The notes under the pieces: generated by a model
What the model saw: only the letters and a program-made list of their open reading frames with translations
Told to the model about the DNA's origin: nothing
Database searches by the model: none
Origin: CAWBOY01 sp963790585
GTDB taxonomy: Bacteria > Planctomycetota > Planctomycetia > Gemmatales > Gemmataceae
Reading direction: 5' to 3'
NCBI GenBank assembly: GCA_963790585.1
Contig: CAWBOY010000003.1
Span: 434,001-498,000 of the forward strand
Length of the DNA stretch: 64,000 nt
Part shown: positions 46,246-56,098 of the stretch, piece after piece
Layout of the letters: every line of letters starts with the position of its first letter
How positions within the stretch are numbered: position 1 is the stretch's first letter
Position numbers and translations under genes: made by a program

Positions 46246-46274
46246 AATTCATCTCATCGATTCGGCGCGGATCG

Positions 46275-46778
46275 CTAATCCCCCGGCGCCGCATAACGAA
46301 AATCACGATACCCCGCTTCGAGACAAGCGTCGCGGACCGCGAATAGATCGCGCCATTTTAGAGTGCGCTTAGCCTCGAATTGCACGCCTTGGTCGTCGCC
46401 GAGACCCTCACGAATTTTAGTCAAATGCTCGGTGAGCCGTTCAATCTCTTTCGGCGAGCTGCCAAACTGGGTGTTGCTCGCACCGTGAACGACGCCGATG
46501 GTGAAGCCTTCCGTTTGTGGTTCGATGGTCAGCGTAAGCGGTGCCTTGATTGGGATATTTTTGGTTTCGTCGATCTTCGGTGTGGCCTGGGCGGTGGCTT
46601 TGCTCGGGTCCTTGGCCTGCTTGGTGCTGACGTCTTGAATTGGCAACGGCAGCTCGATTTCCTTACTCGGATTGAAGGTCATGATGAAAAAGAACATCAA
46701 TTGAAACGACATGTCCAACATCGGTGTGATCGGGAGCGAGATCTCCGAAGGGGCGTCGCCTCGGGTATGTACGCGCAT
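46275..46778 (-). CDS. exbD: ExbD/TolR family protein 1
   Basis: 167 residues from the ATG at 46778 (AGGAG upstream); the frame extends eight codons further from a GTG. Typical ExbD: short cytoplasmic N-terminus, 'SEISLPITPMLDMSFQLMFFFIMTF' with the conserved membrane Asp (LD), then a periplasmic domain. With ExbB it should use the proton gradient to drive an outer-membrane or envelope process. It overlaps no neighbour and lies 35 bases after the second ExbD. Confidence 0.85.
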   Translation of the reverse strand: MRVHTRGDAPSEISLPITPMLDMSFQLMFFFIMTFNPSKEIELPLPIQDVSTKQAKDPSKATAQATPKIDETKNIPIKAPLTLTIEPQTEGFTIGVVHGASNTQFGSSPKEIERLTEHLTKIREGLGDDQGVQFEAKRTLKWRDLFAVRDACLEAGYRDFRYAAPGD

Positions 46779-46813
46779 GGCCGGTGAACTCCTGGGCGCC
46801 ACGAAAGTACGGG

Positions 46814-47413
46814 CTAATACGATTTCTTTTGTTTATGTTGAACGCGGCCAACGATCTTGAACCCGGCCTCCTCGGCCATTTGCATCATGCGATAGACTTC
46901 GCCGAACTCGATGTCGCCGTCGGCGCGGATGACGGCGACGGTTTTCACTTTGCCGTCCGGCGACCTGTCCTTGAGGTCCTCATATAGGCGACGCAGCCGG
47001 AACGTTAGTTCGTTCATCGTGTAAGGCGGATCACGGTCAAGACCCTTGATGTAGAGCAGGACGCAATTCTTCGGTGGTTCATTTTCGGACGTCCGAAACT
47101 TCTGTGACAGTTCGTCGATCACCTCAGGTCGGTTGACGAAGCGGGACGTGTATTCATCGAGTTTGAAGGGCTTTAGACTCAGCGTCAGGATGTCGCCGGA
47201 ATCGATCGCTTCCTTTTCCGGCGAACTCGGATCGATCGCGCCAGCATCCCCGGGGACGGCGGCGAACGAGACGGGAGAGTGGACTTGCTCGCGGTCGCGC
47301 TGTTTGAAGTCGGCGCAGACCATGAAAAACATCAACAGCTGCATCACGAGATCGAGCAGCGGCGTGAGGTTTGGGTCGGCCGAGACATCCTCACCGACGG
47401 GACCGTGACTCAT
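46814..47413 (-). CDS. exbD: ExbD/TolR family protein 2
   Basis: 199 residues. The N-terminus 'ADPNLTPLLDLVMQLLMFFMVCADF' holds the ExbD membrane segment with the conserved Asp. The periplasmic part is longer than usual and ends with 'KTVAVIRADGDIEFGEVYRMMQMAEEAGF', the common ExbD strand-helix end. Two different ExbD proteins in one operon are frequent in planctomycetes, where one may form a heterodimer. Confidence 0.87.
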   Translation of the reverse strand: MSHGPVGEDVSADPNLTPLLDLVMQLLMFFMVCADFKQRDREQVHSPVSFAAVPGDAGAIDPSSPEKEAIDSGDILTLSLKPFKLDEYTSRFVNRPEVIDELSQKFRTSENEPPKNCVLLYIKGLDRDPPYTMNELTFRLRRLYEDLKDRSPDGKVKTVAVIRADGDIEFGEVYRMMQMAEEAGFKIVGRVQHKQKKSY

Positions 47414-47447
47414 GGGGGGCGGACTCCCGTTTTCTTTAGCAACCGGT

Positions 47448-48391
47448 TCACTTTACCTTCGCGGTCGCGCCAACACGATTTTCTGGGGCGACAGGCGGCA
47501 ATGGCGGCGGAATCGGCGGCGCGGCGATCAAGGGTTCAACGCCGGTCGGCATGCCACCGGGTACTCCAGTGCTGGTCTTTTTCGAGTTGTGATACATCTG
47601 GGTCAGCAGATCGTCGGCCATGTTGCTCGTGTCCATCGCCACGCGGCTCAAGCGATTGGTGAAGAACGCATGGAAGAAGATGGCCGGGACCGACAATGCG
47701 ATGCCGAGCAACGTGACCACGAGAGCATGGGAGATCGCCGCCGCGAGTTTGCCGTAGTCCATATCGCCAGAGCTAAGTTCCATGAACGCCAGGATCATGC
47801 CGAAGACCGTGCCGACCAGTCCTAGGAGCGGCCCGAGCGTGCCGACGGTGGCTAGGTACGTAATCATGGCTTTTTTGCTTGTTTTGATGCTTTCGGAGGC
47901 ATTGAGGCTTGCCTCGCGCGCCTCTTCGAGGCCGTATTGCAAACGGGACATGCCCGCGGACAAAACGCGACCGAGGTAGGACGAGTCCTCGCGCGCAAAT
48001 CGTAAGCCGCCTTGAACTGCCGCTTATTGACAATGTCCGTGAAGTCTTCGACGAAACCCGGTGGAATGGCGGTACTCAGCCGCAGATCCATCGACAGCAT
48101 AACAATCAGCCAGATCAGGCCGATCGAGATCAACAAGAGCAGCGGACCAAAGAAGGGCCCGGCCGATTCGACGATGTGCCAAAAGAGATTTTTGGCTTCC
48201 GCTCCCTTTTTCTTCGCGGCTGGCCTGCTCTCGCTCTTGGGCTCTTCCTTTTTCTCCGCTTTGTCAGCGGGTTGTTGCTCTTGAGCGACGGCGACATTGA
48301 GACTGCGATCCGTCCACCAAAGCAACGACGCGGTGACGACTACGCCGAAAAAGAATGCCCACCATCTCCTGTGTGCCGGAGCATATGTCAT
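47448..48391 (-). CDS. exbB: ExbB/TolQ/MotA-type proton channel, frameshifted
   Basis: From the ATG at 48391 the product has an N-terminal hydrophobic segment, a charged Lys/Glu/Pro-rich stretch and 'GPFFGPLLLLISIGLIWLIVMLSMDL'. Near 47998 the frame must shift, since 'FKAAYDL' continues as 'AREDSSYLGRVLSAGMSRLQYG' in the next frame. The rest has the two conserved ExbB helices ('YLATVGTLGPLLGLVGTVFGMILAF' and 'ISHALVVTLLGIALSVPAIFFHAFF'). About 314 residues. With the two ExbDs it would form the proton-driven motor. The span lacks one base to be a multiple of three. Confidence 0.86.
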
Positions 48392-48466
48392 GAAATAGTC
48401 CTTATCCGACAGAGTGGGCAGAAAGGCATTTTTTAGACGCAAAAACAACTTGGATTGTTCCAGAGT

Positions 48467-48991
48467 TCACGGTCTTTCTATCGCCTCTGGTTGCTCGTTG
48501 GAGGCTTTACAATCCGGCATCGGCTCATTTTTCTTGTCGCTTCTCAGTGAATGTTCTGCCTCGAAGCGCGTGATCTTTTCGACGCGGCGGGCGTGGCGGC
48601 CAACCTCGAAGTCGGTTTCGAGCCAGATGCGGATCATGCGGTCGATCAGCTCATCGCCAAGGAGGTCGGCGGACAGGCACAAAACGTTGGCGTCGTTGTG
48701 CCGGCGGCTCATTTCGGCAGTGATACTGTCGTGGCACGGAGCGGCGCGGACGTCGCGGACTTTGTTGGCGGCGATGCACATGCCGATGCCGGTGCCACAG
48801 ATCAGGATGCCGCGCTGAACTCGGCCCTCGCTGACGGCGGTAGCGACGCGAAAGGCGTAGTCGGGATAATCGACGCTCTCTTTGCCTTCAGGCCCGACGT
48901 CCACGACTTCATGACCGAACTGCTGCAACAACGGTACAATACGCCGTTTGACGTTGTATCCACGATGGTCGCTGCCGATCGCGATCTTCAT
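48467..48991 (-). CDS. rpiB: Ribose-5-phosphate isomerase B
   Basis: 174 residues. 'MKIAIGSDHRGYNVKRRIVPLLQQFGHEVVDVG' and 'GILICGTGIGMCIAANKVRDVRAAPCHD' are the RpiB/LacAB signatures, with the catalytic Cys replaced or displaced in many subfamilies; the Cys in 'LICGTG' is present here. It interconverts ribulose 5-phosphate and ribose 5-phosphate in the pentose phosphate pathway. About 25 extra, charged residues at the C-terminus are unusual but do not affect the core. It lies 58 bases before the dapB end. Confidence 0.92.
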   Translation of the reverse strand: MKIAIGSDHRGYNVKRRIVPLLQQFGHEVVDVGPEGKESVDYPDYAFRVATAVSEGRVQRGILICGTGIGMCIAANKVRDVRAAPCHDSITAEMSRRHNDANVLCLSADLLGDELIDRMIRIWLETDFEVGRHARRVEKITRFEAEHSLRSDKKNEPMPDCKASNEQPEAIERP

Positions 48992-49048
48992 TGTGCCTGA
49001 CCCCTGCTTTTACCTGCAAAAGGTCATCTTACTATGCGGACCGACGTT

Positions 49049-49844
49049 TCACAGCCCTAAAACGTCGTTCATCGAATAGCGGCCGGCCGGTTTGCCCGCG
49101 AGGAACTTGGCCGCCTCGAGCGCACCGCCGCGCATAACTATCGCGCGAATAGCCTTTGTGAACCAATTCCAAAGCCTCGCCCAGGGCGCCGAAGACGATC
49201 GTATGCTCGCCGACATTATCGCCGACTCTGAGAGCATGGACGCCAATCTCCTGTCGCGGCCTTTCGCCCGTGAGACCTTCACGGCCGTGGCGCACTTCCC
49301 CTTGACCCATCGCTTCCAGCACGATCTTGGCGAAATGCAAGGCGGTGCCGCTCGGCGCATCCTTTTTGAAACGATGATGCCGCTCGATGATCTCGACGTC
49401 GAAATCCTTGCCTTTGAGCAGGGTCGCGGCCTGTTTTACCAGGGCGAAGAGCACGTTGACGGCGAGGCTCATATTCGGTGCCATGAGGAGGGCTGTCGTG
49501 TGCGCTGCCGCTTCGATTTGCTCTTTCTGCTCCGGACTAAAACCTGTCGTCGCCACGACCAGCGGAATGCCGTGCGCCGCACAGCTGGGCAACAAGTGCA
49601 TCGTCCCTTCCGGCATGGAAAAGTCGATGACGACCTCGGGCCGATGTTCGAGCGGCAGCTCGGAACGCAGCGGCACACCGATTGCGCCTATGCCACAGAG
49701 TTCGCCAATGTCGCGGCCCAACGCCGGATGGTGGGGCGATTCCAGTGCTGCGACGATCTTGAGCCCGGAATCTTCGTGAGCCAAATGGATCAGCCGCTGA
49801 CCCATGCGGCCCGCCGCTCCATGAATTGCAATGGTCGTTTTCAT
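49049..49844 (-). CDS. dapB: 4-Hydroxy-tetrahydrodipicolinate reductase, frameshifted near the 3' end
   Basis: About 264 residues. 'IAIHGAAGRMGQRLI' is the nucleotide-binding loop, and 'EIIERHHRFKKDAPSGTAL' the active-site His-His/Lys region typical of DapB. After 'ALELVHKGYSRDSY' a single extra base near 49128 shifts the frame; the expected ending 'RGALEAAKFLAGKPAGRYSMNDVLGL' is found one frame over, ending at 49049. DapB acts in lysine and diaminopimelate synthesis and is normally essential, so the shift is best explained as an error in the sequence. Confidence 0.93.
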
Positions 49845-50145
49845 TCGTTCCTCGAGCGAGGGTTAATTTCCAAATGGATGTGGAACAGTCTCCCGATGGG
49901 AGCACTATTCTAGTATTGCCAAATGTTCTAAGGATTGCCAATGTGCTCAAAAGCGAGAAGATTCAGGTGCTAGTTGCTGTGCGGCACGTTTTCAGCGCAC
50001 CGAAACAGATTCGCGCGCTGAAAACCAGCAATTCCCGCTCTTCACGATCCTAGGAAGGGAGAAAAGCAGGCTTTCACAAACCTCTCGGGAAAGAGTCAGG
50101 ATCCTGAAGATTGCTGAGCTGGCGTTCCCCGGATTACCTATGGTA
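49845..50145. other. Gap upstream of dapB
   Basis: 300 bp that should hold the dapB promoter and the end of the stress-protein transcript. Apart from the hairpin at 49988-50025 I recognise nothing in it. Confidence 0.5.
49988..50025. terminator. Hairpin, possible terminator of the RND/stress-protein transcript
   Basis: GTTTTCAGCGC at 49988-49998 is the exact reverse complement of 50015-50025, an 11-bp stem with a 16-base loop, 121 bases after the universal stress protein stop. No T-run follows, so terminator function is tentative. Confidence 0.4.
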
Positions 50146-51090
50146 TTAAGCTCGGCAGACCAACACGGGATGCGTACTGCCGCGTACGACTTTGTCCGTC
50201 ACGCTGCCCATGAGGAGGCGCGACAGCCCATGACGGCCATGACTTTCTAGAGCGATGAGATCCGCGCCAATGGCGGCTGCTTCTTGCAGGATCCCGGCGG
50301 CGGGCTGAGCGGCAGATAGCACCTGAGTTTGAACTTGGACGCCGTCGACACGAAGTTGCTCGGCCAAATGTTCGAGATAGGAATTGGCCTCGAGAAATAC
50401 GCGGTCCTTAATCTTTCCCATTTCCGCCGAGAGCGTGGGAGGAAGTTTGGTGTGTTCCGTCGTGCCGTGTGGATGGTTCGACGACCATCCAGCCGCTATG
50501 ATGCGCACCAATGTGTAATCCGCGTTTGTCAATTTACCGACGGCCAGCGCGGGCGAGACGGTGCGCTCGGCCAACGGAGTGCCGTCCACTGCCAGGAGAA
50601 TGTGACGAAGCGGCGGCTCTGTGAGATCAATGTCATTCTGTTTTTCGTCCGGGCGAACCAGGAGGACCGGAATCGTCAGTGAGCGAATCAATTCGTCGGC
50701 TACACTGCCGAGCCAAATGCGCTCGACCTGGCCACGACCGTGGGAGGTCATCACGAGCATATCGGTATGGCTGTTGGCGCAGTCCTTCTTAATAGCTTCC
50801 GAAACTTCCCCGTCGATCACAGCGCAAGCAATGCGGCCGGCGCCAGCGTTGCGTAGGCGAACCGCGACTCCATCCAGATAGGCCATGGCATCCGCATGCA
50901 AATGCTCTTTGAGTTCGGCCTCGACCGAACTGCCCGGAAGAGGAGCCCAAAAGTAGGCATCTCCAAGTGGAGGCGCCACCCGGACCAGACGCAACGTCGC
51001 GCCGGAGCGGCGGGCGATGGACATGGCCCAAGGTAGCGCGAACTCGCCAAATTTGGAGCCGTCGAGCGGCACCACGACCGTCTGAAACAT
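50146..51090 (-). CDS. Tandem universal stress protein (UspA family)
   Basis: 314 residues from the ATG at 51090, seven bases after the adaptor gene stop. It contains two UspA domains: 'VVVPLDGSKFGEFALPWA' near the N-terminus and 'HILLAVDGTPLAERTVSPAL' in the middle. Each ends in a nucleotide-binding-type loop ('MTSHGRGQVERIWLGSVADELI', 'LESHGRHGLSRLLMGSVTDKVV'), the G-x2-G-x9-G(S/T) pattern of ATP-binding Usp. Both domains seem competent to bind ATP. Close linkage to the RND pump operon suggests it is expressed in the same stress. Confidence 0.88.
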   Translation of the reverse strand: MFQTVVVPLDGSKFGEFALPWAMSIARRSGATLRLVRVAPPLGDAYFWAPLPGSSVEAELKEHLHADAMAYLDGVAVRLRNAGAGRIACAVIDGEVSEAIKKDCANSHTDMLVMTSHGRGQVERIWLGSVADELIRSLTIPVLLVRPDEKQNDIDLTEPPLRHILLAVDGTPLAERTVSPALAVGKLTNADYTLVRIIAAGWSSNHPHGTTEHTKLPPTLSAEMGKIKDRVFLEANSYLEHLAEQLRVDGVQVQTQVLSAAQPAAGILQEAAAIGADLIALESHGRHGLSRLLMGSVTDKVVRGSTHPVLVCRA

Positions 51091-51097
51091 GATCGCC

Positions 51098-52471
51098 TCA
51101 CTTCGGTCCGTGCGTGCTCGGTGCCTGCACTTTAACAACCTGGCCGTCCTGGAGGGCTTTGGGATTGGTTATCACGACGGCCTCATTGCCTGTAAACTCC
51201 TCCCGCTTACCGCCTGCCTTTTGCTTGGAGAGAACTTGTACGCCCTCATCGCCGCGCGTCCCAACCTCGATAAACACTTTGTGGGCCTTGCCCTCTTCGA
51301 CGACATAACAATACGATCGATCGCCGTCGGCAAGGATGTCGCTCATGATCGCTTCGGGAGGCAGAATCCAGGCGTTCCGCAGCTTGGCCATGATTTTCAC
51401 ATTAGCATACATGCCCGGACGGAGCGCCCCGTCGGCATTCTTCAGATAGCATTCGACGCAGAGCGTGCGAGCGCGATTGTCAAAGGAATTCGAGAATCGC
51501 GTCACTTCCGCGGGGATCTCGATTCCCGGCATGGCCTGTAGGCGGACTACAGCTTTATCGTGCTCTTTGATGAGCCCGGCATCAAGTTCCGGCACCTCAA
51601 TGGTGCAGCGCATGATGTCCGTGCGGACTACTACAAACAAAGGCTGCGAGTTGGAGGGCTGGAGGAAATCACCCGTGTGAAAGTTCAGGGTATCCACGAA
51701 ACCGTCGAACGGAGCCTTTACCTGCGCATAGGACAACCACTCGCGCCATTGGTCGTGCGTGGCCTCCGCGACGGAGACCATGGCAGCGGCTACCTCGATG
51801 TCGGCCTGGGCCTTGTGGTATTGAGCCACGGCCTGATCGAGTTTGGATTGAGCCGATACGAGATTGGCTTTCGCCTCATCCCGACTAGCTTCGCTGGCTC
51901 GTAGTTGATTGACGACCTCATCGGCCGTCTGTTGGTCGTAGACGCCTTTGTTCAACAAGTTTCGGCTGCGGACGTCCTCGGCCTGCCAACGCATGACTTG
52001 GGCATCGGCGCTGCGGATCGACGCCTTTTTGGCCTCAATTTCAGAACGCGCCGCCTCCTGCGCGGCCTTGGCTGCCTGCGCTGCTTCCTTGGCTTGCGTC
52101 AAGTCGGCCTTGGCTTGTTGGACCTTCGCGGCCTTGACTCGCAAGTCCTGAACGACCTCCGGAAGATACAGCTCCACCATCATATCGCCTTTTTTCACCC
52201 GATCGCCTCGATCGACTTTCGGCTCCTTGGCGAAGCCGGCGATCTTGGTGAAAATTCGCGTCTCCTCGATCGGACGGAGAGCGCCAGGCTGATCGATCTC
52301 GCGCGTCAGGTCTTTGCGAATAGGGTTGACGGTGCCAATTTCGATCGTGGCGGGCTGCTGCTGTTCTTCGCTCGCAGCGCCGGCGGCATGCGATCCGCAG
52401 CCGGTTGCCATCAGCGACAGCGGGAAAAGAACGATCAGCCACGCGTGGCGCAAGCGAAGGTAACCAAACAT
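51098..52471 (-). CDS. RND efflux periplasmic adaptor (membrane fusion protein)
   Basis: 457 residues from the ATG at 52471, beginning with a lipoprotein signal ('LFPLSLMATGC'). It has the usual adaptor order: a barrel-sandwich half ('ETRIFTKIAGFAKEPKVDRGDRVKKGDMMVEL'), a very long Ala/Lys/Glu-rich coiled coil (about residues 115-245), the second sandwich half ('AQVKAPFDGFVDTLNFHTGDFLQPS') and beta-barrel/membrane-proximal parts. It would link the RND pump to an outer-membrane channel, but no TolC-type gene is present. It lies after both RND genes in the same direction; 241 bases containing a palindrome separate them. Confidence 0.9.
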   Translation of the reverse strand: MFGYLRLRHAWLIVLFPLSLMATGCGSHAAGAASEEQQQPATIEIGTVNPIRKDLTREIDQPGALRPIEETRIFTKIAGFAKEPKVDRGDRVKKGDMMVELYLPEVVQDLRVKAAKVQQAKADLTQAKEAAQAAKAAQEAARSEIEAKKASIRSADAQVMRWQAEDVRSRNLLNKGVYDQQTADEVVNQLRASEASRDEAKANLVSAQSKLDQAVAQYHKAQADIEVAAAMVSVAEATHDQWREWLSYAQVKAPFDGFVDTLNFHTGDFLQPSNSQPLFVVVRTDIMRCTIEVPELDAGLIKEHDKAVVRLQAMPGIEIPAEVTRFSNSFDNRARTLCVECYLKNADGALRPGMYANVKIMAKLRNAWILPPEAIMSDILADGDRSYCYVVEEGKAHKVFIEVGTRGDEGVQVLSKQKAGGKREEFTGNEAVVITNPKALQDGQVVKVQAPSTHGPK

Positions 52472-52577
52472 TGTCGATCCTCGGGCAGCAGATTGAGTTT
52501 GACTATTACTCACAGCACATCTCCATTTAGCTAACAAACAATTGCCAAACGTTTCGTACACAGCTAATGCACTTAGG

Positions 52578-52669
52578 CCAGCCGTGGCCGGGGTCGGTAC
52601 TCCGACCCCGGTGTGACCTTAGACTCTCCAGAGATCCGGGGTCGGAGTACCGACCCCGGCCACGGCTGG
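52578..52669. repeat. Palindromic repeat E, copy 1
   Basis: CCAGCCGTGGCCGGGGTCGG followed by TACTCCGACCCCGG (52578-52611) is the perfect reverse complement of 52636-52669 (34 bp). The right arm is followed by CAAACCTCATAA, as in copy 2 at 63723-63805. It sits between the second RND gene and the adaptor gene, where its hairpin would reduce adaptor expression. Confidence 0.85.
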
Positions 52670-52712
52670 CAAACCTCATAAGCGAAGTCTGACTCAAGTC
52701 ACTAGTTTCGGG

Positions 52713-55700
52713 TCACGGCGCCATGGTCGCGGTGGAACCCGCAGGTGGGTGAAGGTGGATCTCCGCAACTTGCATCGAATCGTGGTGAGCAGTCTTTCCA
52801 TGATCGCGTTGCGCTCCAACCGGCTCCGGTGCGTAATACGCGCTATCGACATCGTCAGGATGAAGCGATGCGGAGCTGACTTTGCTAGAACCCATCACCA
52901 ACGTGAATATGGCCGGAAGGATCAAAAGGGTCGCAAGCGCTGCCACAGTGAGACCTCCGATTAAGGCCCGGCCCATGGGAGCGCTCTGTTCCGCTCCTTC
53001 CCCGATGCCGAGCGCCAGGGGAACCATACCGGCGATCATCGCGCAACTCGTCATCAGAATGGCGCGAAGGCGTTCCTCCGCGCCCTTTTCGAGCCGATTT
53101 GGCCGAATCGGCGCCCTGCCTTCGGGCCTTATCCGCGAAAGAAACGAGCAGAATAGCGTTGGCGACGGCAACTCCTACTGCCATGATCGCACCCATGAAT
53201 GATTGAATGCTCAGGGTCGTATTTGTGAGGTACAGAGCGGCGGCTACACCCGCCACGACGGCAGGCGTCGTCGCCACCGATATGAATGCCAGCTTGATCG
53301 ATTGGAAATAGGCCGTCAGTAGGAGAAATACGACTACGACTGCTATCACCAATCCTTTGCCGAGACCGGTGAACATCTGCCGCATCGGTGGAACCTGGCC
53401 GCGAATATGTCCCTGGTCATCGCCCACCTTGACGCCGCGCGGCGGGTCGCCGGCGGCCTTGATCGCTTCCTCGATCCGCTGCGCGACCCGGCCGAGATCT
53501 TCACCAACTACATTGGCCGTGATGGACACGATGCGACGCTGGTTGATTCGGTCATATTCCTGGGGCATCGTACTGTTGGTCACTTTGGCGACGTCGCGCA
53601 ACAGGGTGGCCGGGCCGCTGCTCGTTTTGCTTGACTGGAATCATGCCCACTTCGGCGTTCGAGTTCATTTGCGCGGGCGGCACTTGGAGCTGAACCTGAT
53701 AACCGATGCCGCTGGTCGGATCGGCCCAGTAGACGGGAATGATGTAACGGCTCGAAGATGTAGCCGCGATCATCGCGTTGGCTGCGTCGGATACTGTTAG
53801 TCCGGCGATGCCGGCTCGTTCCCGATCGATCTCCACCTTGATACGGGGATAGTCGAACGCCTGACCGAATTGGAGATCCCGCAGCGTCGGGATCTTGCGC
53901 ATCTCGGCCGCGACTTTTTCGGCGTACTTTCGATTCTCGTCCTGCTTCGGGCCACTGATCACCACCTCGACCGGCGTCGGCGATCCGAAGCTCATGACTT
54001 GATTGATCGCGTCGGCAGGCTCGAAAGAAATGGCCACCTCCTCGGCGCGCTTTTTGGCGGCCTCGGGGCTGAGATGGTAGGTGGAGATCAGACGATCACA
54101 GAGCCAAGGCCGCAATTTTCCGGGCAGCTCCTTGCGCAGCCGTTCCAACACCGCCTCGGTTCGGAGCTTCGCTGCCTTGTTTAGGGAGATGCGGATAATC
54201 GCTTGATCCGGTCCGCTCGTCCACAGGAAAACAGCATTGGCTGTAAAGGTCGGCGCCGTCTGGCCGATATGGGCTACCGAAATCTTGAGGCTGTCCGCAC
54301 CGAGCGTACTCTTGATTTCCTCTAAGGCGTGCCTTGTCAACTCTTCGGTGACCTCCAAGCGCGTTCCGACGGGAGCTTTCAAGCGCATTTGAAACTGGCC
54401 CGCATCGACCTGGGGGGAAATCTCCTGACCGAGGCGCGGCCCACAAAACACGACCACAGCAGCAACGGCGGCGACGTATCCCGCCACGACGATCCAGCGC
54501 GCTGGCGATCAGGCCCGCCACGATCTTTGAGTAAAACCATTGAACCGTGGCAAAGGAAAACCAGCTCCTTGCTACCTTGCCCGCCGCCGGAGCACGCAGC
54601 AACCAGATCGACAGGACTGGCACAAAGGTGATCGAGAGACCAAACGCCGTGATGACCGCGAAACCGACGGAGAGCGAGAGCGGCACGAAGAGACTTCCTG
54701 CCGCCCCTTCCATCATGAACGATGGTAGGAACACCGACAGGATACACAGAATGGAGAGGAGAACCGGCATGATCATTTCGGCCGTGCCGAGCAGGACCGC
54801 CTCGGGTACCGAGCGCGCCGTCGCGAGTCGAGTGTAGATATTCTCGATGACAACGATGGCTGTACCTTCAATAATGCCAATCGCCAGCGAAAAGCCACCG
54901 AGCGTCATCAGGTTGATTGTTTGACCTGTAACCGAAAGGCCAATCAAGGCACCCATCAGCGATAACGGGATCGTCAGAACGACCACGATCACAGCACGCC
55001 AGTCGCGCAGAAACAACAGCACCATCACACCGGTCAAGAGAGCACCGATAAGGGAGAGCTGTTCGACACCGTTGACGCCGCCCGTGACATATGGGGACTG
55101 ATCGAACTCCAGTTCCAACTTACAGTCCTTGGGCAACACGCTACGCATGTCGTCCATGTTGCTCTTCAGTTGTGTCGCAACCGTCAATGTGGAGGCATCC
55201 GCGGTCTTGAGAATGGGCATGTAAACGGCGCGACGGCCATTGACCAGGGCCCAGCCCGTCGGAATATCGGTGGTATCCTGCACAGTGCCCAGGTCGCGTA
55301 GATAGACGTTTTCCTCTGGCTTGATCGGAATGTTGCCCAGATCTCGGGGATTGACCACGATCGAGTTGACCGAAACGATCGGCATCTGGTCGCGAACCCT
55401 GGCATTGCCGGATGGCGTGATGATATTGCCTTTGTTAAGGGCATCGGCGACTTTTTCGGGTGAGAGGTTGTAGGCACGCAAGCGTTCCGGATTGAGGTTC
55501 ACAACGATGGAGCGGAGACTGCCGCCGAAGGGCTGCGGCGCTGTCGTGCCCGGCAGACTGGCCAATTTGGGCCGCACGCGAAACAGCATCAGATCGGCCA
55601 GTTCGTCCACGCTTCGTGTATCGCTCGACAGCGTCACGTAGGCGACAGGTACCATACTGGCGTCGAGCGACATGATAAAAGGCGTAACAGTCCCGGGAGG

Positions 55701-56060
55701 GAAGAAGGCCTTGGCCCGATTGGCGTAGATAGCCGCCTCGGCCACCGCCTGGGCCATATTAGTGCCGGGATGGAAATACAGTTTTACCAAGGCGATGTTT
55801 TGGACATTCTTGGATTCGACGTGGTCGATGCCATTCATGAACAGGAAGGCATATTCATAGTAATTGGTAATCAGACCTTCCATCTGCGCGGGATCCATGC
55901 CGCCATACGGCTGGGCGACATAGATGACCGGTTGGTTCAAATCCGGAAAAATGTCCATACGCAGCCGATTGACGGAAAACGCACACCCGAGCATGAGGGC
56001 GACGATGCCAATCATCACCGTGACGGGACGCTGTAGCGCTAATCGAAGAATACCTTCCAT
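52713..56060 (-). CDS. RND efflux permease 2, with three frameshifts
   Basis: A close paralogue of the intact permease upstream (56099-59383), readable from end to end only across shifts near 54495, 53605 and 53100; the span, 3348 bases, is again a multiple of three. Porter and membrane segments are all recognisable ('VFLPSFMMEGAAGSLFVPL', 'AVAAVVVFCGPRLGQEISPQVDAG', 'QSFMGAIMAVGVAVANAILLV'). In the fourth membrane helix the canonical Asp-Asp of AcrB-type pumps is replaced ('GIIEGTAIVVIEN'), with a Glu one position earlier. In the tenth helix the usual Lys is Ala. It may be a decaying duplicate or merely poorly sequenced. Confidence 0.75.
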
Positions 56061-56098
56061 CTGCGAAACCTCCGACGTATGAGCTAAGCGTGTCCCGC

